Below, piece after piece: positions 1 through 6,664 of a stretch of 16,891 nt of DNA. The notes under the pieces were generated by a model. That model saw only the letters and a program-made list of their open reading frames with translations. It ran no database searches and was not told where the DNA came from. Position 1 is the first letter of the stretch; each line of letters begins with the position of its first letter. The stretch is from JBCDBD01 sp039184335 (GTDB taxonomy: Bacteria; Bacteroidota; Bacteroidia; Flavobacteriales; Flavobacteriaceae): assembly GCA_039184335.1 (NCBI GenBank), contig JBCDBD010000054.1, forward strand, positions 1 through 16,891, read 5' to 3'. The position numbers were made by a program, and so were the translations under genes.

Positions 1-107
1 AGGGGGCTTTGCTGTGCCTGGAGCGAAAGGGTGCCCATAAGGCACAGGAAGAGCATGAGGGCCAGGGGGCGGCAATGGCCCAATAGGTTTTGGTATGTCG
101 TGGTCAT
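1..107 (-). CDS. Secreted protein, N-terminal fragment (runs off left edge)
   Basis: Only the first 35 codons lie in the window; the rest is beyond base 1. The start MTTTYQNLLGHCRPL is followed by a hydrophobic stretch and LSLQAQ, which is a clear Sec signal peptide with predicted cleavage near residue 32. The ATG lies 5 bp after the stop of the RHS gene, so the two are almost certainly co-transcribed and probably translationally coupled. In Bacteroidota, RHS proteins ending in a YD repeat are often followed by a second secreted RHS protein carrying the core and C-terminal tip; that identity is inferred from position, not seen. The gene was found by reading the reverse complement and is too short to be called by length alone. 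The signal peptide and coupling make it credible. Confidence 0.7.
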   Translation of the reverse strand, partial: MTTTYQNLLGHCRPLALMLFLCLMGTLSLQAQQSP

Positions 108-124
108 CGGTATCAGTTTTGGTT
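71..124. repeat. Junction repeat copy A (RHS stop / next gene start)
   Basis: Three blocks occur here in the same order as at 4058-4110: GGCAATGG (71-78), TCGTGGTCAT (98-107) and the 13-mer ATCAGTTTTGGTT (112-124). On the minus strand this segment covers the last codons and stop of the RHS gene (NQN-stop) and the ATG of the next gene (MTTT). Spacings differ slightly from copy B, so it is a diverged copy rather than a recent exact duplication. Confidence 0.6.
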
Positions 125-3100
125 CTTGTAATGGTATTGGTGGTCGGTCAAAAGGTTGCTGTCGCGGTCCTTGGTCCGTTCGAGCCGGTCAAGGCCGTCG
201 TATTCATAGTTGGTGTAATTGCCCGAGGGATCGGTGATCCGGCCTACCCCTACCTGGGGCGTGTACGTATAGGTGGTCACCTGGGCATCGGGCAACAGCC
301 CGCGAAGGGAGTCCAGGGCCGCCATGTCGGTCTCGTCATAGTTGTCCAGGGCGCTCTCCCCCACCCCTAGGGCGGCGGCGATATCGGCATAGCTTGCGTT
401 CTTCACCTCGGCGATCACATAGAGGTCGTCATAGCCCCAGAAATATGTCGTGACAGGGCCCTTTACGGGCAGACCGGGCGTGTCGGGCGTGCTTATCACG
501 GGATAGGCCGCCTTTAGGTTGCCGTTGCCGTAGTGCTCCATCTGCATGCGGGTCTCCAGTGCCTGGCCCGCCTTGGCGGTCTGTATGCCACTGGGCTGTA
601 CGCCGTTGTCAAAATTGTTCAGGTGCGGGGTCTGCTGTTCGTGCAGCAATGCCCCGTCCTGGTACTGCCGGACCCCCACTACCTTGTTCTGCTGCCCGTC
701 CTGGGTAAGGGAAAAAGATCCAGGAACGATATTCTGCTTAGGGTAGATGTACTCCGTGGTCAACAGCTTGCCATCGCTGGTGGTCACCCGCCGCTCTTGG
801 GGCAAATAATCCACAGTGGCACCATAGACCTGCTGTTCGGTACGCGACACTTCCCGCTGGGTACCGTCAGGTTCGTAAAAGTATTCTTTGGTCACCTTGG
901 CCTGCGGGCCGCCCACCAGCCCGGAGGCATAGTGGTACCTGAAGTTCAGTGAACGGTAATTGTCTGGCATACAGCTGATGTAACTGGGGTCGAAACTGGA
1001 TGGGGCCGAACAGAGGGTCCCCTGCGAGCAGAGCCCAGATTGGGGAGGACACACAGGAAAGGGATGGTAAACATACCCATAGGTACCGTCGCCATTGGTC
1101 TTCAGCACCAGTTTTTTGTCGTTCTTGCCCTCGTCATAGATCGATACGATGCCCTGTACGGAGAGCGTCCCCACTCCGCCATAGGTATGCTCCTCCTCCA
1201 CCAGGGAGTCCCCGTTTTGGTGGTATACCTGGCGCTTTTGCAGCTCCCCGGCCTCGAGACTGGCATAACGGTTGTTCTCATAGGGCGGGCTCTCTCTGGG
1301 GGTCGCCCCCTTTTTACCGGTATAGAAATGGTAGCGGGTGTGCCCCTGCGCATTGCCACTGCCATCGGTACGCCGCTCGGTCACCGTACCATAGGTCACA
1401 AAGGGGCGGTTGCCCACCGCGGGCAGGGCCGCCATACGGTGCATCTTGACCGTCGCGGGGCCATTGCTCTGGTCCAAAATGGTCTTGTAGTACAGTTCGG
1501 GATCGTAGTTTACGGTGCCTGAACTGATCCCCAGGGCATCGGTATAGGTATAGGTCTTGGTCAGTGCCAGGGTCGTGGCATCGGTGTAGTCCCTGATCTC
1601 GGCGATGCGCCCCCCCACGGCACTGGTGCTCGTGTTGTAGGTGCTGGTCGCCTCGTGGGAGACCGTGAAGCGCACGGTGCCATAGCTGTTGCCCGCGTCG
1701 GAGGCCTCGTCCATCAGCAACAGCACACGGTACCACCCCGGGTCGAGGTCCATCGTGGTGTCAAAGGAATAGGTGTCCTCCAAGAACATGTTCACCGCCC
1801 CATAGTGGTAAAAGTCGCAAAAGTTGTCGAAGCCCTGCAGCGCCGCTTGGCTGGGGGCGTTCACGATGTAGAGCTGCGATTCCCCGGGGAATGCGGTGAA
1901 CTTGAGGTCGTACGGCCGTGCCTCGGTGATCTGGAAGTCCCCGATCTTGATCTTCGGGTAACTGCCGTCAAGATAGACATCGTCACAGTGGTTGCCGCTG
2001 TCGTCCCGATAGAGCGATTCGTCGGTCACCGTGCTGCCGTTGACAAAGGCATCGTAGTCCACCACGGTAAAGGTATTGTCCTGGGTCGTGCTGATGGTGT
2101 TCGCCTCGTACACAAACTGGGTGTGCCCCCCCGTGGGGTAGGTGATCTTTTGCAGCAGGCCCTTTTGGGCATGGTTGAAATCGGGGGTACGGTCCGCTCC
2201 GGCATAGGTACGCCCGTCATCGTCAACCTGGGGGTAGAGCACGGTATTGCCGGCCCCGTTGTAGTAGCCCAGGTAGTCCATCGCCTTCGAGGTACGCCCG
2301 GGCAGCCCATCGGGGTCGATGTACTGAAAGGCATAGGTCTGGTAGGCCTGGCCATCGCTGCCCTTGATCTGCAGGCTGTCAAGCTTGAGGCGGATCTCTT
2401 CGGCAGGCCGCTCATAGGGCTGTTGCCCGTCAAGGTTGAAGTAGCTGTAGTGGAAGTCCACCGACCGCAACGGGTTCGAGCCACGGTCAAAGACCTGCAA
2501 CTGTTCCAGCGCGGAGGCGATGTCCACATCGTAACGGCCGCCCTGGGTGGTGGCCACCACCGTCTTTTGGTTGTGCGACACCGTACTGAGGAACTTCTGC
2601 TTGATCTGGTAGGTCGGCAAAAAGCGGCTCTCCCTGTCGGGAAGGCCGTAGTAGGTGCCACTGCCCACGTTGTTCTCGACATGGGTCGCGGTATGCCCCA
2701 ACTGTTCTTGGGTCCAGTACCCGAAATCGGCATAGGTGAACTCATAGGTGTCCTTGGCATTGGGCGACTCCATCTTGGTCAGCAGCCAAGAGGAGACATA
2801 TTCGTTGAGGATGCCCCCTGAGCCAGGGGTGCTGTCGTCCCCATGTTTCAGGGTCGTCTCCTGTTCCTCGAAATGGTATACGGTACCGTCTTCCCCGGTC
2901 ACCTTCCAATTGGTGATGCTGTTGTGGCTTCCCGAGGGGGTGATGGCCCCCTCATAGGCCTCCACCTTGATCCGTGGGTTGTCCAGTACGTGGGCCGTCT
3001 CGGTATGTTGCTGGTCGAACACGATCGTACCGCTGATCCCCGGGGCATTGACCATAAAGTAATCGGGCTGGGCGTCGACAAGGTTCTGGCTGATGTCCTG

Positions 3101-3586
3101 CAAAAAGTTGAAATAGTCCAGCACGCCCTGTTGGGTGGGAAAGGAAAAGGGCGAAGCGATATAGGACGCCATCTGCGTGCGCACGGAAAGGTCGCGAAGG
3201 GTCAGGTAGTCCCCGACGATATAGTCGTCCGGCAGGCCGTTGACCGTCCGGGTGATGCGCCCCCCGGCGTTCAGGTTCCAGCCCAGACCGGTCCAGGTGG
3301 CCATCTGGTCCACCTTGATCGGGGTGCCGTCATAGGTCAGGGCCATCGGAAGGTCGGTCTCACGGCCCTTGATGGTATAGAGTGGGATGGACACGCTAGG
3401 GCTGCCCCTGTGCAGGTCGGTGCCCGTATCCCCATATTGGGCAAAGGCCGTTGCCTCCGGTGAATTGGGTATCGTCGCCATCTTGGAGAGCTCTTCGCCG
3501 TAGTCGAAAGCCTCTTGGGCCTGCACAACGGTGGTGCAGAGCCACAGCAAAAGACAGGTAAGGGTCGTCGATGGTGTTTTCTTCAT
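113..3586 (-). CDS. Secreted RHS/YD-repeat protein with SpvB-like N-terminus, no toxin tip
   Basis: The product has 1157 residues. The frame is open back to 3715, but the start at 3586 is chosen because MKKTPS opens a good Sec signal peptide ending VVQAQ (about residues 1-24). Residues about 54-121 carry the N-terminal signature of SpvB/TcB-like RHS proteins (SVSIPLYTIKGRE, then GLGWNLNAGG at 100-109). A long beta-rich middle follows, with a Cys-rich insert (C846, C853, C859, C872). The C-terminus is a YD repeat (TDPSGN...YEYDGLDRL, about 1113-1136) and the protein stops at KNQN. No RHS-core DPxGL motif, no type IX sorting domain and no toxin domain is visible. Such proteins form shells or fibres at the cell surface or in polymorphic toxins; the exact role here is unknown. 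G+C in sampled lines is 50-68%, above the neighbouring operon. Confidence 0.85.
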   Translation of the reverse strand: MKKTPSTTLTCLLLWLCTTVVQAQEAFDYGEELSKMATIPNSPEATAFAQYGDTGTDLHRGSPSVSIPLYTIKGRETDLPMALTYDGTPIKVDQMATWTGLGWNLNAGGRITRTVNGLPDDYIVGDYLTLRDLSVRTQMASYIASPFSFPTQQGVLDYFNFLQDISQNLVDAQPDYFMVNAPGISGTIVFDQQHTETAHVLDNPRIKVEAYEGAITPSGSHNSITNWKVTGEDGTVYHFEEQETTLKHGDDSTPGSGGILNEYVSSWLLTKMESPNAKDTYEFTYADFGYWTQEQLGHTATHVENNVGSGTYYGLPDRESRFLPTYQIKQKFLSTVSHNQKTVVATTQGGRYDVDIASALEQLQVFDRGSNPLRSVDFHYSYFNLDGQQPYERPAEEIRLKLDSLQIKGSDGQAYQTYAFQYIDPDGLPGRTSKAMDYLGYYNGAGNTVLYPQVDDDGRTYAGADRTPDFNHAQKGLLQKITYPTGGHTQFVYEANTISTTQDNTFTVVDYDAFVNGSTVTDESLYRDDSGNHCDDVYLDGSYPKIKIGDFQITEARPYDLKFTAFPGESQLYIVNAPSQAALQGFDNFCDFYHYGAVNMFLEDTYSFDTTMDLDPGWYRVLLLMDEASDAGNSYGTVRFTVSHEATSTYNTSTSAVGGRIAEIRDYTDATTLALTKTYTYTDALGISSGTVNYDPELYYKTILDQSNGPATVKMHRMAALPAVGNRPFVTYGTVTERRTDGSGNAQGHTRYHFYTGKKGATPRESPPYENNRYASLEAGELQKRQVYHQNGDSLVEEEHTYGGVGTLSVQGIVSIYDEGKNDKKLVLKTNGDGTYGYVYHPFPVCPPQSGLCSQGTLCSAPSSFDPSYISCMPDNYRSLNFRYHYASGLVGGPQAKVTKEYFYEPDGTQREVSRTEQQVYGATVDYLPQERRVTTSDGKLLTTEYIYPKQNIVPGSFSLTQDGQQNKVVGVRQYQDGALLHEQQTPHLNNFDNGVQPSGIQTAKAGQALETRMQMEHYGNGNLKAAYPVISTPDTPGLPVKGPVTTYFWGYDDLYVIAEVKNASYADIAAALGVGESALDNYDETDMAALDSLRGLLPDAQVTTYTYTPQVGVGRITDPSGNYTNYEYDGLDRLERTKDRDSNLLTDHQYHYKNQN

Positions 3587-3718
3587 GGTACTGGTTTTTT
3601 GTGATGGTTCTTTGTTCGGTGGCAATAAAGGGGGGGCTTCTTTTTTGTAAGAGGGCCTGGTGGGCCACATGGTGGGCCTGGTCGCTATGGACAGTGCCGT
3701 TCTGTGTGGGTCCATATC

Positions 3719-4009
3719 TTATTCTTGTGCTGCTTGTTCGAGTTCTTGGATCCGTCTTTCCTGCGCGATGATATGGAGCGTCAGTTCCTCGACCTTCTCC
3801 AACAGCAGCTTGTCCATCGCGCCGAGCGCGATACCCTTCGCGGCGATCTCGGTGGCCGTGGTATCGGCCTCATTGACAAATCCGTCATCACCGCTGACCT
3901 GGTTGCCGCCGCAATTGATTCTTTTGATCAGGGTCTCTTGCTGCCCGTAGCTGACAAACAAACAAGATAAGATACCCCATAGGGCCATCGCACCTTTTAG
4001 TTGCTTCAT
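3719..4009 (-). CDS. Small secreted protein with C-terminal coiled coil
   Basis: The product has 96 residues. The start at 4009 (MKQLKG) gives a Sec signal peptide ending FVSYGQ; the frame stays open to 4090, but that would put 27 extra residues before the signal peptide. After the signal comes RINCGGNQVSGDDGF, which resembles the first strand of malectin-like domains. Then comes GIALGAMDKLLLEKVEELT and a heptad-like coiled coil to the end. From memory, GxxLGxMxxLLLxKxEELT is the stem found at the C-terminus of Bacteroidota tail-fibre or S74-chaperone type proteins, where it follows a large domain. Here nothing lies between the two parts, so the protein may be a minimal oligomerisation stem or a deletion remnant. 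It lies 132 bp upstream of the RHS gene on the same strand, so co-transcription is likely. Function unknown. Confidence 0.7.
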   Translation of the reverse strand: MKQLKGAMALWGILSCLFVSYGQQETLIKRINCGGNQVSGDDGFVNEADTTATEIAAKGIALGAMDKLLLEKVEELTLHIIAQERRIQELEQAAQE

Positions 4010-4057
4010 AGTTGTAATTTTAAGATGTGGTTTGATTTTGGGTAGTAACGATGGGCC

Positions 4058-4110
4058 GGCAATGGGCCCGTTCTGGTCGGTCGTGGTCATTCAAACAATC
4101 AGTTTTGGTT
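4058..4110. repeat. Junction repeat copy B (relic upstream of coiled-coil gene)
   Basis: It contains GGCAATGG (4058-4065), TCGTGGTCAT (4081-4090) and ATCAGTTTTGGTT (4098-4110), the same blocks and order as at 71-124. On the minus strand it still spells NQN-stop followed by ATG and MTTTDQN, in frame with the coiled-coil gene but upstream of its signal peptide. It looks like the remains of an RHS-gene end joined to the start of a following gene. Confidence 0.6.
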
Positions 4111-4124
4111 TGGTTTTGGTTTGG
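4103..4124. repeat. 11-bp perfect tandem repeat (2 copies)
   Basis: The unit TTTTGGTTTGG occurs at 4103-4113 and again at 4114-4124 with no mismatch, then runs on into GGTTTA-like sequence. Its left edge overlaps junction repeat copy B. It lies in the divergent intergenic region, where it could be a slippage product or a protein-binding site. Confidence 0.75.
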
Positions 4125-4348
4125 TTTATTTTTACCTTTCCTGAAGTGTTCTCTTACATCAAAACGACGGTATTTGAAATTATTATATTTTCCGTCAAAA
4201 AAATTTTACGCTTTCTTACAGCAATTATAAAATACCTCTAAAGATTACCTTTTGACATTTTAAAGATTTCATTTCACAACAATTATTATTTTATTGATAC
4301 AAATTGTGGGTTATTCGTGGTTATAGTTCTTGAAAAACCATCGAGACC

Positions 4349-4765
4349 ATGCAAACCAATACCCTTCTCAGAACAAAGGTCGCTGCCTTCAACCTACAGG
4401 AAACCTTGATCGTCTTGGCCATAATCGGGATACTGCTGCTATTGGCATTGCCCAACCTTATGCCATTGATCGCCAAGGCAAAGAGTGTAGAGGCACAGAC
4501 CCAACTCAAGGCCATTTATAATTCGCAGACCACACACCGCTATATGTACAGCAAGTTCACGGCAGACATCAATGCGTTGGACTTTGTTGCCCCAAAAACG
4601 GTAAAGGAAGACGGTATGGGCAACTATCGCTACGAAATCGTTGCGGCCACAGATGTCACCTTTAAGGCACGCGCCGAGGCCGTGACCGATTTTGATGGGG
4701 ACGGGGTGCTGAATGTCTGGGAAATTGACGAACAGGGCAATCCGAAGCAAGTAATCAAAGACTGA
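4349..4765 (+). CDS. Type IV filament prepilin (GspG/PilA-like)
   Basis: The product has 138 residues. It has a type III (prepilin) signal: a short leader with R8 and K10, then A13|F14-N-L-Q-E18-T-L, followed by the hydrophobic helix LIVLAIIGILLLLALP. Phe at +1 and Glu at +5 match the family; the residue at -1 is Ala instead of the usual Gly. The globular part begins like major pseudopilins (AKAKSVEAQTQLKAIYNSQ). Near the end, residues 114-125 (DFDGDGVLNVWE) fit a 12-residue EF-hand-type calcium loop with Asp at 1, 3 and 5, Gly at 6 and Glu at 12; GspG pseudopilins also bind calcium near the C-terminus, but through a different loop. The protein should be cleaved by the peptidase encoded next (1-nt overlap) and assembled in the inner membrane into a pilus or pseudopilus. 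Confidence 0.85.
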   Translation: MQTNTLLRTKVAAFNLQETLIVLAIIGILLLLALPNLMPLIAKAKSVEAQTQLKAIYNSQTTHRYMYSKFTADINALDFVAPKTVKEDGMGNYRYEIVAATDVTFKARAEAVTDFDGDGVLNVWEIDEQGNPKQVIKD

Positions 4766-5247
4766 TGTTTGTACTGCAACTTTTGACCATTCTCGGGTTT
4801 GGCCTGATTGCTTTTCAAGATTTTAAGGAAAGGGCCGTATTGTGGGTCTTGTTTCCCCTAGTGGGGCTTTTACTGGGCGTTTTACACCTAAAACAGGTGA
4901 CCCTGCAGTACTTCATAGTGTCATGCGCTGCGAACCTACTGCTGGTGAGCACCTTACTTTTCTTATTGTGGGGGTATACCCGATATGTTCGCCGACAACA
5001 ATTTTTGAATGTGGGCTTTGGACTGGGCGATGTCTTGTTCCTTTATGCATTTGGGCTAGGTTTTCCAACGCTGACCTTCATCTTACTGTTGACCTGTTCC
5101 ATTTTCTTTTCACTGCTCTGCCAATTTACCCTGGCACCCTTGCAAAAATCGGGCACCGTGCCCTTGGCCGGCCTAATGGGGCTCTTTTTGATGGCTGTAC
5201 TGTGCTGTGAACTGTTGACCACCCCAACCCTTCTTTATTCGCTATAG
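4765..5247 (+). CDS. Prepilin peptidase, A24 family, short form
   Basis: The product is a 160-residue, very hydrophobic integral membrane protein with about five or six predicted helices. The two catalytic aspartates of the A24 aspartyl proteases are visible: D19 in FQDFKER and D89 in the GxGD motif GLGD (86-89). It lacks the N-terminal zinc-binding methyltransferase domain of the longer PilD/GspO enzymes, so it resembles the single-domain TadV-like or archaeal forms. It should remove the leader of the prepilin encoded immediately upstream, cutting on the cytoplasmic side of the inner membrane. The start ATG overlaps the pilin stop (TGATG), and the stop directly abuts the ATPase start. The lack of a methylation domain suggests that the mature pilin may not be N-methylated, unless another enzyme does it. 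Confidence 0.85.
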   Translation: MFVLQLLTILGFGLIAFQDFKERAVLWVLFPLVGLLLGVLHLKQVTLQYFIVSCAANLLLVSTLLFLLWGYTRYVRRQQFLNVGFGLGDVLFLYAFGLGFPTLTFILLLTCSIFFSLLCQFTLAPLQKSGTVPLAGLMGLFLMAVLCCELLTTPTLLYSL

Positions 5248-6660
5248 ATGCAAAAAGACAAGTTTCGCATACCGCCCCATTTGCAACAAAAGATTACGGC
5301 CGAACAGGCTTTTCACTATCGCATTGTACCGGTGGCCGAAAAATCGGACACCTTGGTCCTGAAAACAGATGTGACCCCGCTGACCAACCTCTTGGCCGAA
5401 CTCAACATCGTGCTTGACAAGACCGTGGCCTTAGAGGCATGTGATCCCGAAGAACTGCAAAACTATTTGACCGCCAATTACAGGCAGGGTAATGGCATAG
5501 TGACCCACCAATTGGAATACACCAATGATTTTCTCGAAAATATTTTGCGGAGTGCCAAAAAAATCGGTAGTAGCGACATCCATTTTGAGCCCTATGAAAA
5601 AAGGTGCCGGGTACGTTTTCGCTTAGATGGAAAGTTACTGGAGCAGTATAGTATACCCAATGAAAATTACCCCGCCATGGTCAATAAGGTGAAGATCAGG
5701 GCCAATCTTGACATTGCAGAAAAACGACTGCCCCAAGATGGTAGGATCACCATTCGATCTGCGGATACTGAATTTGATATCAGGGTCTCCTCACTACCCA
5801 CCCTTTATGGCGAAAAATTGGTGCTCCGCATCTTAAGCAGGGATACTGGCACTGTTGAACTGTCGCAATTGGGGTTTAGTGCCGCAGAACTGGACCACTA
5901 TACCGAAGGCATTAAAAAGCCCCATGGCATTGTACTGATATCAGGCCCTACGGGTTCAGGAAAAACCACAACGCTCTATGCTACCCTAAAGCTGCTGAAC
6001 AATGATGAGACCAACATTCTCACCATTGAAGATCCTATCGAATATACCTTGGAAGGAATCAACCAAGTACAGTTAAAAGAGAGTATCGGACTTGACTTCG
6101 CCAGCTCGCTGCGCACTTTTTTAAGGCAAGATCCCGACATTATCATGGTCGGTGAGATACGTGATGTAAAAACCGCCAATATGGCCATTAGGGCCGCCCT
6201 TACCGGACATTTGGTCTTATCGACCATACATACAAATTCTGCCTGGGCCACCATTTCGCGACTCGTTGATATGGGTATACCCCCATTTTTGATCGCCAGC
6301 ACGCTCAACATGAGTGTGGCCCAGCGCTTGGTCAGAAAATTGTGCCCGAACTGCAAAAAGGAAGAAACGATACATAAGGGCCTTTTACCGCAAGGATTTA
6401 CCATTCCTGAAGGGTTTCAAAAACATTTTGTGCCCACAGGCTGCCATTCGTGCCATCAAACAGGCTATAGCGGCAGAAAGGCCGTTTACGAGATACTGCC
6501 CATCACCGGCACGATCATCAAGCACATCAAGGCAAATGACCTTGACATCGACCATTATCTCAAAACCAACCACATACCCACCCTAAAAACCAATGCCATT
6601 GCCATGGTACAGCAAGGGATCACATCGATTGAAGAAGTGTATCCGCTGTTAACAGACTAA
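5248..6660 (+). CDS. Type IV filament assembly ATPase (GspE/PilB family)
   Basis: The product has 470 residues. It is the cytoplasmic hexameric ATPase that powers pilin extraction and assembly. Residues about 1-90 are a short N1E/MshEN-like domain. Residues about 95-200 are the N2 domain with SSDIHFEP. Walker A GPTGSGKTTT lies at 233-242, the Asp box around 260-265, Walker B DPDIIMVGEIRD at 295-306, and the His box LTGHLVLSTIHTN at 318-330. A tetracysteine zinc site of the GspE/PilB type is intact (C366, C369, C399, C402). All catalytic motifs are present, so it should be active. PilT-type retraction ATPases lack the zinc site, so an assembly role is favoured. It begins directly after the peptidase stop codon and ends 4 bp before the secretin. 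No separate retraction ATPase is encoded in the window. Confidence 0.93.
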   Translation: MQKDKFRIPPHLQQKITAEQAFHYRIVPVAEKSDTLVLKTDVTPLTNLLAELNIVLDKTVALEACDPEELQNYLTANYRQGNGIVTHQLEYTNDFLENILRSAKKIGSSDIHFEPYEKRCRVRFRLDGKLLEQYSIPNENYPAMVNKVKIRANLDIAEKRLPQDGRITIRSADTEFDIRVSSLPTLYGEKLVLRILSRDTGTVELSQLGFSAAELDHYTEGIKKPHGIVLISGPTGSGKTTTLYATLKLLNNDETNILTIEDPIEYTLEGINQVQLKESIGLDFASSLRTFLRQDPDIIMVGEIRDVKTANMAIRAALTGHLVLSTIHTNSAWATISRLVDMGIPPFLIASTLNMSVAQRLVRKLCPNCKKEETIHKGLLPQGFTIPEGFQKHFVPTGCHSCHQTGYSGRKAVYEILPITGTIIKHIKANDLDIDHYLKTNHIPTLKTNAIAMVQQGITSIEEVYPLLTD

Positions 6661-6664
6661 CCAC

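Larger units (their letters stand above)
4010..4348. other. AT-rich divergent intergenic region
   Basis: This 339-bp stretch separates the minus-strand RHS locus from the plus-strand filament operon and should hold promoters for both. The two lines from 4141 to 4260 are 28% and 25% G+C, against about 60% in much of the RHS gene. It contains an 11-bp tandem repeat and a diverged copy of the RHS junction. No full TAnnTTTG/TTTG pair was found on either strand; TACCTTTTG at 4246-4254 is one base too long. No convincing gene was found. Confidence 0.7.

Noticed and set aside
2026..2760. 244-codon minus-strand open frame overlapping the RHS gene
   Set aside because: It is a shifted frame of the RHS coding sequence with an R/T/P-rich composition typical of out-of-frame G+C-rich DNA.
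1655..2821. 388-codon open frame on the plus strand
   Set aside because: It lies wholly antisense to the RHS gene, has no recognisable domain or signal, and is expected by chance because high G+C makes stop codons rare in antisense frames.
3630..3636. Seven-G homopolymer upstream of the RHS start, considered as a phase-variation tract
   Set aside because: The tract is short, lies outside the chosen coding region and is not placed between promoter elements that can be recognised.
3587..3715. Upstream extension of the RHS reading frame by 43 codons
   Set aside because: It would place a long Pro/Lys-rich segment before an otherwise perfect signal peptide; the later ATG at 3586 is preferred.
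4166..4196. GACGG/CCGTC inverted repeat in the intergenic region
   Set aside because: The stem is only 5 bp with a 21-base loop and does not extend; it is likely by chance.
4032..4241. 69-codon plus-strand frame with a hydrophobic segment in the divergent intergenic region
   Set aside because: Its hydrophobic stretch comes from translating the GGTTT-rich tandem repeat and AT-rich DNA, it overlaps the start of the coiled-coil gene's upstream frame, and it matches no known family.
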